From assembly GCA_021151695.1 (NCBI GenBank), contig JAGKWU010000016.1:1-64000 (forward strand): a stretch of DNA of 64,000 nucleotides, read 5' to 3'. The notes beneath the pieces are model-generated. The model was not told where the DNA came from, did no database searches, and saw nothing but the letters and a program-made list of their open reading frames with translations. This DNA is from Cellvibrionaceae bacterium (lineage in GTDB: Bacteria > Pseudomonadota > Gammaproteobacteria > Pseudomonadales > Cellvibrionaceae). A program made the position numbers and the translations under genes. Positions within the stretch are counted from its first letter, which is position 1. The number at the start of each line of letters is the position of its first letter. Positions 42,994 to 51,014 of the stretch are shown piece after piece.

Positions 42994-43986
42994 ATGCAGG
43001 CCACCCGGATCACCTTCGTGCTGCTCGATAACATGCTAGCCACCAGCGCCACCCTACCCTCCGAAATGCTACTAGCCGCCCAAAGCGCTGCGAGCCGCAA
43101 CCCGACAATCCAGACCCAAATAGAACTTTGCACAGCGAGCCCGGACAGCAAGCCAGTTATCACCCGGACAGGAATGCGCTGGCTAGCAGATACCACCATC
43201 GACAATATCAGCAACAGTCAGATTATCTATATTCCTGGCCTCTGGAGAAACCCACGCCCCCTGCTCAAAAAAAGCACGCAATTGCTCAAATGGTTACAAA
43301 GAGAATATGAAAATGGAGCACTCATTAGTGCCGTAGGTACCGGCTGCTGTTTTTTAGCGGAGGCAGGATTATTGGATGGCAAAGCCGCTACTACTCACTG
43401 GCATTACTTTGATCAATTTCAAAAAGACTATCCGCAAGTGCAACTTAAGCGGCAGTATTTCATCACCCAGGCAGGAAACCTTTATTGCGCGGCCAGCGTT
43501 AACTCGCTGGCAGATTTGACGGTGCACTTCATCCAACGACTATTTGGTAAAGACATAGCTAACCATGTGGAGCGCCACTTTTCGCACGAAATCCGTCGCG
43601 CTTATGAAGCCAGCGGTTTCTTTGAACAAGAACACAGTCGCCATCCAGATGAAGACATCACTCAAATTCAAATCTGGCTCCAAGATAATTACTACCGCGA
43701 TATCAATATGCCGCAACTTGCTGAAAAATTTGGCATGAGCACCCGCACACTCAATCGTCGATTTAAAACAGCGCTAGGAATTTCCCCTTTAAGTTTTCTA
43801 CAAGAAGTACGCATTAATATTGCCAAAGATCTTTTAAAGACAAGCAACCTTTCTATTAGCGAAATCGTTGACAAAATCGGCTACCAGGACATTGCCTTCT
43901 TCAACACTCTCTTCAAAAAACATTTGGCAACAACACCCACCGCTTACCGCGAAACTGTACGCGCAAAATTATTTAGCGTTTCCTGA
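42994..43986 (+). CDS. GlxA-family transcriptional regulator (DJ-1/PfpI-like plus AraC domain)
   Basis: The 330-residue protein has an N-terminal DJ-1/PfpI-like domain (about 5-190) with the nucleophile-elbow-like ISAVGTGCCFLAEAGLL, and a C-terminal AraC DNA-binding domain (about 220-322). Both helix-turn-helices are visible (MPQLAEKFGMSTRTLNRRFK and ISEIVDKIGYQDIAFFNTLF). The effector is unknown. It is transcribed away from fabY, 120 bases apart, so control of fabY is a reasonable guess. It ends at a terminator. Confidence 0.9.
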   Translation: MQATRITFVLLDNMLATSATLPSEMLLAAQSAASRNPTIQTQIELCTASPDSKPVITRTGMRWLADTTIDNISNSQIIYIPGLWRNPRPLLKKSTQLLKWLQREYENGALISAVGTGCCFLAEAGLLDGKAATTHWHYFDQFQKDYPQVQLKRQYFITQAGNLYCAASVNSLADLTVHFIQRLFGKDIANHVERHFSHEIRRAYEASGFFEQEHSRHPDEDITQIQIWLQDNYYRDINMPQLAEKFGMSTRTLNRRFKTALGISPLSFLQEVRINIAKDLLKTSNLSISEIVDKIGYQDIAFFNTLFKKHLATTPTAYRETVRAKLFSVS

Positions 43987-43998
43987 GCCATAAAAATA

Positions 43999-44025
43999 AA
44001 AAAGCCCGCATTATGCGGGCTTTTT
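43999..44025. terminator. Bidirectional terminator between GlxA-like gene and hsp20
   Basis: A 12-bp perfect stem (43999-44010 with 44014-44025, loop TTA) carries A/T runs on both sides. It serves the GlxA-like gene on the plus strand and the convergent hsp20 gene, which ends at 44049. Confidence 0.93.
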
Positions 44026-44048
44026 ACCAAACAAAGTCAATTCACGCA

Positions 44049-44522
44049 TTAAGCGGCATTTGCAGGATTCTCAACTTGCACCAATTTTTCCTGAGGAGCA
44101 TTACCACCAATTGGGATGGTGCGAGGCTTCATAGCCTCAGGAATAATCCTCTGCAATTCGATATGCAACAAACCATTTTCATAATTGGCAGACTGTACTT
44201 GCACATGATCCGCCAACTGAAAACGACGTTCAAAACTGCGCGCAGCTATACCTTGATGTAAATAGGTACGCGCTTTATCCTCTGCTGCCTTGTTTCCAGA
44301 TACGGTTAAATTGTTTTGGTTAACTTCAATATTGATTTCTGCACGGTCAAAACCCGCAACCGCCATGGTAATGCGATATTTATCTTCACCAGTTAATTCA
44401 ATATTGTACGGAGGATAACTTGGCTGATTCTGTTCGGTACGATTCAAGTTATCAAGAATATTGGCCATACGATCAAAACCGATGGCGGAACGATAGAAAG
44501 GGGAAAGATCAAAGCTACGCAT
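44049..44522 (-). CDS. ibpA: Small heat-shock protein (Hsp20/IbpA type)
   Basis: This is an ATP-independent holdase of 157 residues. The N-terminal MRSFDLSPFYRSAIGFDRM matches IbpA proteins. The alpha-crystallin domain covers about 38-130 with YRITMAVAGFDRAEINIEV and ENGLLHIEL, and the tail carries an IPI motif (PRTIPIGG) used in oligomer assembly. Expression looks heat-controlled at two levels: a sigma-32-like promoter at 44620-44647 and a ROSE-like hairpin that hides the ribosome site. Confidence 0.93.
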   Translation of the reverse strand: MRSFDLSPFYRSAIGFDRMANILDNLNRTEQNQPSYPPYNIELTGEDKYRITMAVAGFDRAEINIEVNQNNLTVSGNKAAEDKARTYLHQGIAARSFERRFQLADHVQVQSANYENGLLHIELQRIIPEAMKPRTIPIGGNAPQEKLVQVENPANAA

Positions 44523-44527
44523 AATAT

Positions 44528-44611
44528 ATCCTCAATTGAGCAATAGTTAATGTGACTTATCCAGCGATCAAGTCGATTAATTGGTCTGTAGCCCTCAATC
44601 TGAGCAGCTAC
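44528..44611 (-). promoter_or_regulatory. ROSE-like RNA thermometer in the hsp20 leader
   Basis: In the minus-strand leader, UUGCU (44539-44543) faces AGGAU of the Shine-Dalgarno (44528-44532) across a CAAUUG loop. The U-A and C-G pairs around a G-G mismatch are the hallmark of ROSE thermometers. A second hairpin (44588-44611, GTAGC ... GCTAC with inner CTC/GAG) forms the 5' end of the predicted leader. Known ROSE elements lie ahead of small heat-shock genes and melt on warming. This call is by motif and position. Confidence 0.7.
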
Positions 44612-44619
44612 GATTCGAG

Positions 44620-44647
44620 AGATATAGACTCGCTATTTTATTTCAAG
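44620..44647 (-). promoter_or_regulatory. Probable sigma-32 promoter of hsp20
   Basis: On the minus strand CTTGAAA (44641-44647) is a perfect sigma-32 -35 element. It is followed after 13 bp by CTATATCT (44620-44627), a partial match to CCCCATNT. Transcription would start near 44613, just before the first leader hairpin. Confidence 0.65.
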
Positions 44648-44727
44648 TGCGAGATTTAAAATTTCTTATTTATTCGTTTGAATACCGGCGCCTCTCATGG
44701 ATTCCAACCAGGATAGAGCCAAAACCC

Positions 44728-44743
44728 CTTATTCCTGAATAAG
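44728..44743. promoter_or_regulatory. 16-bp palindrome between hsp20 and the hibernation-factor gene
   Basis: CTTATTC-CT-GAATAAG (44728-44743) is a perfect inverted repeat in the divergent region. No regulator is assigned. A 12-base motif GATTGAGGGCTA also occurs once toward each gene, at 44589-44600 on the minus strand and 44818-44829 on the plus strand. Confidence 0.45.
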
Positions 44744-44902
44744 CTTAAGAAACCTCGCAGAGATCAAAATGTTATTAAGGATAATCTTGATATTTGAATG
44801 CAAAGAGTCAATAGTGGGATTGAGGGCTAACGATTTTTACGAAGCTCAAGCGAGTCAGATGAGAAATTGAGCAGTCCTCTAACATAAACGTTAAGGAGCT
44901 TT

Positions 44903-45220
44903 ATGATGAAACCTGCTGTCGACGTTGTTTATCGTGATTTGGAATCCTCCGCTGCACTCAACGAAATCATCTCAAAGAAACTCGAAAAACTTAACCGCTT
45001 CACCGACCAGATTATTCATAGCCGCGTAGTGCTCGACACTCCTCACAACCACAAACACAAAGGTAAACAATTTCGCGCCTCTCTTGAGCTTGACATCAAA
45101 GGCCACCCAATCGCTATTACCCAGGATAATGAATCCATTCATTTGGCTGTCCGAGACTTATTTAACAGCGCCGAACGAAAAGTGAAACAAATCACAGCTA
45201 AACAACGCATGGCTCATTAA
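44903..45220 (+). CDS. hpf: Ribosome hibernation-promoting factor (HPF/RaiA family)
   Basis: This 105-residue short-type protein binds the 30S decoding region and stabilises idle ribosomes. It has the beta-alpha fold with VDVVYRDLESSAALNEIISKKLEKL and FRASLELDIKGHPIAI, ending in the basic RKVKQITAKQR helix. Short HPF and YfiA/RaiA cannot be separated cleanly by eye. TAAGGAG precedes the ATG. It is a single gene, divergent from hsp20, closed by a terminator. Confidence 0.9.
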   Translation: MMKPAVDVVYRDLESSAALNEIISKKLEKLNRFTDQIIHSRVVLDTPHNHKHKGKQFRASLELDIKGHPIAITQDNESIHLAVRDLFNSAERKVKQITAKQRMAH

Positions 45221-45246
45221 GGAGCTTGACACAGATTCCAAAAAAC

Positions 45247-45278
45247 AAAAAAGCCGGGCGTAAGGCCCGGCTTTTTTT
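45247..45278. terminator. Bidirectional terminator between hpf and sapC-like gene
   Basis: A stem AAAAAAGCCGGGC (45247-45259) pairs with 45265-45277, with loop GTAAG, flanked by T runs in both directions. It lies between the convergent genes. Confidence 0.93.
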
Positions 45279-45297
45279 ATGCTCACCTACAGATAAC

Positions 45298-46047
45298 TTA
45301 GACGGAAGCCGCTTCCAATTGCTTCGACATAAGATCGATTAAATGATTGAAATTGGAAAGGGATTGCAAATGAGCATAAATAAGCTCAAGGCCATCCTGC
45401 CTGAACAAAGCCAACGCATCAGCATCACTCAATTCTTTCAGTTTTTCACGCTTTACCACAAAGAAGCCGCTTAGATTCAAAGGCGCAGCGTCTTTTGTTT
45501 TGAACGTGATGTTAGCAGTCATAGGCTCAAGAAGGCCGAGTTCATGTAAGCGCCTGGTAAAAATACGGGTCATTTCCGCGCGGTATTGATAGTCCTTCAA
45601 GAACTCTACAACACCCTTCAAATGTTCAGTTTGTTCGCCATTATCTTCAAACAAACGAATACCTTTACTGCCATCCTGCACCAGCGATGAACTACCCTCA
45701 TCGATACAGAGCGCCATGACATCGGAATCCTTATTACCACCCAAAACAAATGGATAGCGACGAACAAATGCAGGCACGTAGCGGGTGGTCAGCATTTTTT
45801 TGTCATCGAGCAGCAGATTTTGACCATCTTTAAGGCCCATTACCGCCAAGGGAATATACTCCCCCTCACTCGCGGTAGCCGAAAAGATGATTGGGTATTC
45901 CCCAGCTGCAAAAGGTATTTCAGTGGCCAATAATGGGGATGAATTTAAATGCGCGACATACTCATAGTTTTCAACACTTACTGACCATTTAGCATGCTTG
46001 TCAGATAAAGGTTGAATATTGTCGTAAATCATCAGTTGTTTTGACAC
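45298..46047 (-). CDS. SapC-family protein
   Basis: The 249-residue cytoplasmic-looking protein has the SapC-type opening (YEYVAHLNSSPLLATEIPFAAGEYPIIF) and the central RYVPAFVRRYPFVLGG and LCIDEGSSSL motifs. The family is named after a Campylobacter S-layer-associated gene, but the biochemical role is unknown. In Cellvibrio-like bacteria SapC genes often accompany TonB receptors and tryptophan halogenases; none is next to this copy. It is a single-gene unit on the minus strand. Confidence 0.88.
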   Translation of the reverse strand: MSKQLMIYDNIQPLSDKHAKWSVSVENYEYVAHLNSSPLLATEIPFAAGEYPIIFSATASEGEYIPLAVMGLKDGQNLLLDDKKMLTTRYVPAFVRRYPFVLGGNKDSDVMALCIDEGSSSLVQDGSKGIRLFEDNGEQTEHLKGVVEFLKDYQYRAEMTRIFTRRLHELGLLEPMTANITFKTKDAAPLNLSGFFVVKREKLKELSDADALALFRQDGLELIYAHLQSLSNFNHLIDLMSKQLEAASV

Positions 46048-46180
46048 AGGAATACCCCTTGTTATTGTTCAGCACTTAGGTGCTTTGGAAAAATAAAACG
46101 AAATAGAGATGGAGCGAAGGATGAATGTTAGCACTTTGGACGCCCAGTGCCACCTCATGAAAGCGGAATTTTTGGCAATA

Positions 46181-46209
46181 AAAAAGGCGCCTATAAAAGG
46201 CGCCTTTTT
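46181..46209 (-). terminator. Terminator after tRNA-Pro
   Basis: An 11-bp perfect stem AAAAAGGCGCC (46181-46191) pairs with 46199-46209, with a 7-base loop and T run on the minus strand. It ends the ihfA-merR-tRNA transcript 7 bases past the tRNA 3' end. Confidence 0.92.
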
Positions 46210-46216
46210 AAATTAA

Positions 46217-46293
46217 TGGTCGGAACGGCGGGATTCGAACCCACGACCCCCACACCCCCAGTATGGTGCGCTACCTGGCTGCGCTACGCTCCG
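46217..46293 (-). tRNA. tRNA-Pro (anticodon GGG)
   Basis: A 77-base tRNA on the minus strand with encoded CCA. The acceptor stem CGGAGCG pairs with CGTTCCG, the D-arm is GCGCAGCCAGGTAGCGC, and the anticodon stem CCATA/TGTGG carries loop CTGGGGG, giving anticodon GGG. The T-arm holds the GGTTCGAATCC motif. It lies downstream of the merR gene, its usual place in pseudomonads. Confidence 0.96.
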
Positions 46294-46395
46294 ACAAAAC
46301 TTTTTGCTGCTGGCGATGCCAAGCTTGCGAAGGCCGGCATAATACCCTAATTAAGCGGGAATGCAACATGGAAATTTGCTTTTGCGCAGAAGGAG

Positions 46396-46755
46396 TTAGC
46401 GCGATTTTAAAACTTTCAGGACTTGTTCCAGCTCGCCAATCATTTGAGCCACCAATTGATTAAACTGGCCATTATCCACTGGACTTGCCTCGCTACTCAT
46501 CTGCAAACGAGCCCCACCTATAGTGAATCCCTGATCGTAAAGCAGAGAGCGTATTTGACGAATAGTCATCACGTCCTGGCGTTGGTAATAACGACGATTA
46601 CCACGACGCTTTACCGGATTGAGTTGTGGGAACTCCTGCTCCCAATAGCGCAATACGTGCGGCTTTACCGCACATAATTCACTGACTTCGCCAATAGTGA
46701 AATAGCGCTTCCCGGGTATAACCGGGAGTTCATCATTATGACTGGGTTCCAGCAT
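46396..46755 (-). CDS. MerR-family regulator downstream of ihfA
   Basis: The 119-residue protein has a MerR winged helix (YFTIGEVSELCAVKPHVLRYWEQEFPQL, RRGNRRYYQRQDV) but a short C-terminus without the cysteine metal loop, so it is not a metal sensor. The same gene follows ihfA in many gammaproteobacteria; its targets are unknown. Its start overlaps the end of ihfA by 20 bases, implying translational coupling. Confidence 0.92.
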   Translation of the reverse strand: MLEPSHNDELPVIPGKRYFTIGEVSELCAVKPHVLRYWEQEFPQLNPVKRRGNRRYYQRQDVMTIRQIRSLLYDQGFTIGGARLQMSSEASPVDNGQFNQLVAQMIGELEQVLKVLKSR

Positions 46756-47044
46756 AAGCTTCTACTCGAGCCTTAAGTTTTTGTCCGGGACGGAAGGTAA
46801 CAACCCTGCGCGCACTAATTGGAATTTCTTCGCCAGTTTTGGGATTTCGCCCAGGGCGCTGGCTTTTATCACGCAATTCAAAATTACCAAAACCGGACAA
46901 CTTAACCTGTTCGTTATTTTCAAGAGCATGTCGAATCTCCTCAAAGAAGAGTTCGACCAGCTCTTTTGCTTCACGTTTGTTTAAACCGAGATCTTCATAA
47001 AGCTTTTCAGCCAAATCGGCCTTGGTTAAAGCACCATCCGACAT
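46736..47044 (-). CDS. ihfA: Integration host factor subunit alpha
   Basis: IhfA with IhfB forms the sequence-specific DNA-bending heterodimer. The 102-residue product has the usual length, with LTKADLAEKLYEDLGLNKREAKELV and the DNA-intercalating arm GRNPKTGEEIPISARRVVTFRPG. It lies 32 bases after pheT, the conserved position in the thrS-pheT-ihfA operon. Confidence 0.97.
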   Translation of the reverse strand: MSDGALTKADLAEKLYEDLGLNKREAKELVELFFEEIRHALENNEQVKLSGFGNFELRDKSQRPGRNPKTGEEIPISARRVVTFRPGQKLKARVEAYAGTQS

Positions 47045-47076
47045 AGTTATTCTTCCTATTAAAAGCTGTCATAGGG

Positions 47077-49452
47077 CTATCTGAGGGTGGCAGCAAAATT
47101 CGCCTCCAAAGATTTGATAACTGCATCCATGGAAGCGTTGATTTCATCCTCGTTAAGAGTGCGCGATGGATGCTGAAAGGTCAACCCCAAAGCGATACTT
47201 TTTCTATGTGGATCAATGCCTTTGCCAATATATACGTCAAACACCTTTAACTCTGTCAGGAACTCGCCAGCATCAGTAGAAACCCTGTCAGTAAGGATTT
47301 TTGCAGGTAAATCGCGGTCTACAAGCACCGCCAAATCACGGCGAACTTCAGGAAAACGCGACAGTGAGCTAAATGCCGGAATACGGGCCTGGGTGACAGC
47401 AGCTAGCGCCAACTCGAACAGATAAACCGATTTTGGAATATCCAGTTGCTGTTGAAGTGTAGGATGCAAAGCCCCCACATAACCCACCAACTCACTATTG
47501 CGATAGATTGCCGCTGTCTGACCTGGGTGCAATGCGGGATGCTTGCCCGCCTGGAAGCTGAAACTGGCCTTATCGCCCGTCAACGCCAGAATGGATTCCA
47601 CATCACCTTTAACATCAAAGAAATCTACCGCATCGACCTGGTTAGCCCAACCCTCAGGCTGGCGGTTGCCATAAATCAGACCAGCAAGCATTGGTTCCTG
47701 CTTTAAACCATCCGCCTCTGGCACAAAACGCAAACCTGTTTCAAACAGGCGCACACGCTCCTGCTGGCGGTTCAGGTTATGGCGCAGCGCACTCACCAAG
47801 CCCGGAAACAGGCTGGTACGCATAGCAGCCAAATCAGCGCTGATAGGATTGCGCAGAACGACTGGCTCGCGCTCGGGATCAAATAATTTCGAAAGCCTGG
47901 GCTCGATGAAGCTGAAAGTCACCGCCTCCTGATATCCGCGCGCAACCAACTGCTGGCGCACCGCATTCACACCCATTTTGGCTTCAGGACGCTCACCTAT
48001 AGCAATCGGTGTTGCCAGGCTGCGTGTCGGCAAACGGTTATAGCCATAGACACGTGCCAATTCTTCCAGCAAATCTGCTTCAATAGCTATATCGAAACGA
48101 TAGCTGGGCACAGCGAAAGTCCAGCCGTCAGTGTTTTGCGACAAAAGCTTCAGACCAAGACGGGAAAGGATATCAACCACTTCGTCATCGGCCATCTCCA
48201 GGCTCAGACCGCTCACAATTCTCGCTTTACGCAAACTGACTTGACGCTCTTGCGGCAGATGCTCGTTAGTCACATGAACAAGCGGACCAGCTTCGCCACC
48301 AACAATACCCAAAAGCAATGCCGTTGCGCGCTCAATAGCATCTACTTGCAGCTCGTAATCAACACCGCGCTCAAAACGATGGGATGAATCTGTGTGTAAA
48401 CCATAACTGCGGGCGCGACCAGCAACAGCCAGAGGATTAAAGAAAGCACTTTCCAGGAAAAGATCTCGTGTAGTTGCGCTCACAGCGCTTGATTTCCCAC
48501 CCATAACACCAGCAATAGCCAACGCACCACTTGTATCAGCGATAACCATGGTGTCGCCATTGAGCTTAATCTCCTGGCCATCCAACAACGTAATAGCTTC
48601 GCCCTGCTCCGCCAAACGGACATTGATGCCGCCCGAAAGTTTACCCAGATCAAAAGCATGCATGGGCTGACCAAGCTCAATTAGCAGGTAGTTAGTGATA
48701 TCGACCACTGCATCTATGCTGCGCAAGCCAGCGCGAGCAAGCTTATCTTGCAGCCATACCGGGCTTGGACGGGAAATATCTATATTGCGGATAACACGAC
48801 CAACATAGCGACTGCAGGCAGCCCCGGCATTCAGGCTTACCGGAAATGTATCCTGGATACTGGCAGCAACCGGATTAATCACGGGACCTTGTACGGGCGC
48901 ACGGAAGAGCACGCCCGTTTCACGCGCGACGCCTTTTACGCTCAGACAATCACTGCGATTTGGCGTCAGGTCAATTTCAATCAACTTGTCATTGAGGTTC
49001 AGATATTCGCGAATATCTTTACCGACAGGCGCATCAGCAGCCAGCTCCCACAAGCCGGTATCATCATCACCAGCTTTGAGCTCAGTCTGACCACAGAGCA
49101 TGCCGAAGGACTCCACACCGCGCAGCTTGGCTTTTTTTATTTGGAAATCGCCGGGCAATTCTGCGCCTATAGTGGCGAAGGGAATCTTGATACCCACGCG
49201 AGCATTGGCTGCACCGCATACCACCTGGGTAGGGCCATCAGGCAAACCAGCAACCTGGGTTACGCGCAACTTGTCAGCATCTGGATGCTGTTCGCAGGCA
49301 ACAATCTCACCCACAATTACGCCGGCAAAGTCACCCGCCACAGATTCAATAGCATCTACTTCCAAGCCCGCCATCGTGAGTTGGGCAACCAGTTCGTCGG
49401 TAGTGGCTGCGGGGTTAACCCATTCGCGCAACCAGGATTCACTTACTTTCAT
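47077..49452 (-). CDS. pheT: Phenylalanyl-tRNA synthetase beta subunit
   Basis: PheT is the 791-residue beta chain of the alpha2-beta2 synthetase. Domains in order are the tRNA-binding OB fold (about 40-150, VGEIVACEQHPDADKL), the B3/B4 editing domain (about 210-380), B5 (about 400-470), the catalytic-like core and the C-terminal FDX-ACB domain (SRFPEVRRDLAVLVDRDL). It is separated from pheS by 130 bases that hold a repeat element, an unusual gap for this gene pair. Confidence 0.97.
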   Translation of the reverse strand: MKVSESWLREWVNPAATTDELVAQLTMAGLEVDAIESVAGDFAGVIVGEIVACEQHPDADKLRVTQVAGLPDGPTQVVCGAANARVGIKIPFATIGAELPGDFQIKKAKLRGVESFGMLCGQTELKAGDDDTGLWELAADAPVGKDIREYLNLNDKLIEIDLTPNRSDCLSVKGVARETGVLFRAPVQGPVINPVAASIQDTFPVSLNAGAACSRYVGRVIRNIDISRPSPVWLQDKLARAGLRSIDAVVDITNYLLIELGQPMHAFDLGKLSGGINVRLAEQGEAITLLDGQEIKLNGDTMVIADTSGALAIAGVMGGKSSAVSATTRDLFLESAFFNPLAVAGRARSYGLHTDSSHRFERGVDYELQVDAIERATALLLGIVGGEAGPLVHVTNEHLPQERQVSLRKARIVSGLSLEMADDEVVDILSRLGLKLLSQNTDGWTFAVPSYRFDIAIEADLLEELARVYGYNRLPTRSLATPIAIGERPEAKMGVNAVRQQLVARGYQEAVTFSFIEPRLSKLFDPEREPVVLRNPISADLAAMRTSLFPGLVSALRHNLNRQQERVRLFETGLRFVPEADGLKQEPMLAGLIYGNRQPEGWANQVDAVDFFDVKGDVESILALTGDKASFSFQAGKHPALHPGQTAAIYRNSELVGYVGALHPTLQQQLDIPKSVYLFELALAAVTQARIPAFSSLSRFPEVRRDLAVLVDRDLPAKILTDRVSTDAGEFLTELKVFDVYIGKGIDPHRKSIALGLTFQHPSRTLNEDEINASMDAVIKSLEANFAATLR

Positions 49453-49469
49453 AATCTTTTTTCCGTTGG

Positions 49470-49557
49470 TTGGGGCGAGTCGCGAAGACTAAGCGAAGCG
49501 CACCCCAACAATCGTCTTTATTCATTATGTTGGGGTGCGGAGTTCGCAAGCTCACAC
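49470..49557. repeat. Palindromic repeat element between pheS and pheT
   Basis: The core is a 12-bp inverted repeat CGCACCCCAACA (49498-49509) with 49527-49538, and looser outer complementarity (GCGAAG ... TTCGC) on both sides. The GTTGGGGTGCG arms resemble dispersed REP-like elements. Being inside the pheST unit it would be transcribed and fold in the mRNA. Confidence 0.7.
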
Positions 49558-49582
49558 CTTACCGCCAACCTACATATAGGAT

Positions 49583-50596
49583 TTAAAATTGTTTTAAGAA
49601 GCGCAGGTCGTTCTCGAAGAACAAGCGCAAATCGTTAACGCCGTAACGCAACATTGCCAGGCGCTCTACACCCATACCAAAGGCAAAACCGGTATAGGTT
49701 TCAGGATCTACACCACTTGCTTTGAACACTTCCGGGTGAACCATGCCGCAGCCACCCACCTCCAACCAGCCGCTGTTTTTGCACATACGGCAACCCTTGC
49801 CGCGGCATTGGGTGCACTGGATATCCATCTCAGCGGATGGCTCAGTGAACGGGAAATAGGAAGGGCGGAAACGCACTGGAACATCAGCCTCAAAGAAGGT
49901 TTTGAGGAATTGATCCATGGTGCCTTTCAGATCGGCGAAGCTGATATTTTTATCAACTACCAAACCCTCTACCTGATGAAACATAGGCGAGTGAGTCATA
50001 TCGGAGTCGCAGCGATAAACACGGCCGGGGCAGATCACGCGAATCGGGGGTGTTTTGGTTTCCATGGTGCGCACTTGTACTGGCGACGTATGGGTACGCA
50101 ATACGTGGGTATCATCCACATAGAAGGTATCGTGCATCGCGCGCGCTGGATGGTGCGAGGGAATATTGAGCGCTTCGAAGTTGTGGTAGTCATCTTCGAT
50201 TTCTGGGCCGACCTCAACGGTGTAACCCACAGCTGCGAAAATCTCTTCGATGCGCTGCAGCGTGCGCGTAACCGGGTGCAAGCCACCCGTATGCTGACCA
50301 CGACCTGGCAGTGTCACATCCACAACCTCACTAGCCAGTTTTTCAGCGATTGCGGCTTGCTCAAGAATTTCTTTGCGCGAGTTAATAGCTTCCTGCACGG
50401 CATCTTTGGCTTTATTGATTTCTGCACCAGCGGCAGGACGCTCTTCGGGCGACAATTTGCCAAGGGTCTTCATCTGCGCAGTAATACTGCCGTTCTTACC
50501 CAAATAATCGACACGAACAGCATCGAGCGCCGCCAGGTCAGGAGCTTCAGTAACTAACTTGAGCGCTTCTTGCGTAAGCGCAGCGAGATTTTCCAT
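49583..50596 (-). CDS. pheS: Phenylalanyl-tRNA synthetase alpha subunit
   Basis: PheS is the 337-residue catalytic subunit. The N-terminal coiled coil (about 1-85) is followed by class II motif 2 (FRPSYFPFTEPSAEMDI) and motif 3 (GMGVERLAMLRYGVNDLR). A zinc-type cysteine cluster CTQCRGKGCRMCKNSG is present. I start at ATG 50594-50596; a TTG four codons upstream is open but unlikely. It lies 18 bases after the chorismate mutase gene. Confidence 0.97.
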   Translation of the reverse strand: MENLAALTQEALKLVTEAPDLAALDAVRVDYLGKNGSITAQMKTLGKLSPEERPAAGAEINKAKDAVQEAINSRKEILEQAAIAEKLASEVVDVTLPGRGQHTGGLHPVTRTLQRIEEIFAAVGYTVEVGPEIEDDYHNFEALNIPSHHPARAMHDTFYVDDTHVLRTHTSPVQVRTMETKTPPIRVICPGRVYRCDSDMTHSPMFHQVEGLVVDKNISFADLKGTMDQFLKTFFEADVPVRFRPSYFPFTEPSAEMDIQCTQCRGKGCRMCKNSGWLEVGGCGMVHPEVFKASGVDPETYTGFAFGMGVERLAMLRYGVNDLRLFFENDLRFLKQF

Positions 50597-50614
50597 CTGC
50601 TTTTCCAATAGATT

Positions 50615-50908
50615 TTAAGATTTGGTGGATAAATATTCTTTGGCGATTGCTTCGTGTTTTTGCACCACACGATCAATCACCTTACTCAATAATTCTTTTG
50701 CAAATTCCGGATCAAGGCCGTAATGATTTGCAAGTTCGCCAATGCGATTAAACTGAATGGTCTCGCGCTGAATATCTTTTGCGGGTAGACCATTGATGGC
50801 TTTGTAATAGCCGACTTTCGTTGTGATTTTGAAACGCTCTGCAAACATAGCGACTATTGCGTTATCTATGTTGTCGATACTTTTTCTTAACTCGTCGAGA
50901 TTTTCCAT
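50615..50908 (-). CDS. Stand-alone AroQ-type chorismate mutase
   Basis: The 97-residue all-helical protein resembles the chorismate mutase domain of PheA and free AroQ enzymes, which convert chorismate to prephenate. Residues matching the E. coli active site are Arg8, Arg25, Lys36, Asp45, Arg48 and Glu49. The position of the E. coli Gln88 appears to be His, so activity or specificity (for example a PchB-like lyase) is open. No signal peptide. The gene stands between rplT and pheS, where many gammaproteobacteria have only the pheM leader, and after the rplT terminator. Coupling of prephenate supply to pheST expression is an inference. Confidence 0.85.
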   Translation of the reverse strand: MENLDELRKSIDNIDNAIVAMFAERFKITTKVGYYKAINGLPAKDIQRETIQFNRIGELANHYGLDPEFAKELLSKVIDRVVQKHEAIAKEYLSTKS

Positions 50909-50920
50909 AAATCCCCTGCA

Positions 50921-50963
50921 TCAAAAAAGAAAAGGGGAGAAGCTTAAAAAGCTCCTCCCCTTT
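50921..50963 (-). terminator. Rho-independent terminator after rplT
   Basis: A long stem (50931-50945 with 50949-50963, one A/C mismatch, loop AAA) is followed on the minus strand by TCTTTTTTGA. It lies between rplT and the chorismate mutase gene, and would separate infC-rpmI-rplT from the downstream pheST genes or act as an attenuator. Confidence 0.88.
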
Positions 50964-51014
50964 CATCGCGATCACAGAGGTATTGATTGCTCAATACCCG
51001 AAGTCGTTGGACGA

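Noticed and set aside
50885..50970. A pheM-like attenuation leader peptide before the chorismate mutase gene
   Set aside because: An ATG at about 50963 gives a frame with three Phe codons, but it starts inside the terminator stem, has no ribosome site and runs into the next gene. The hairpin is better explained as the rplT terminator.
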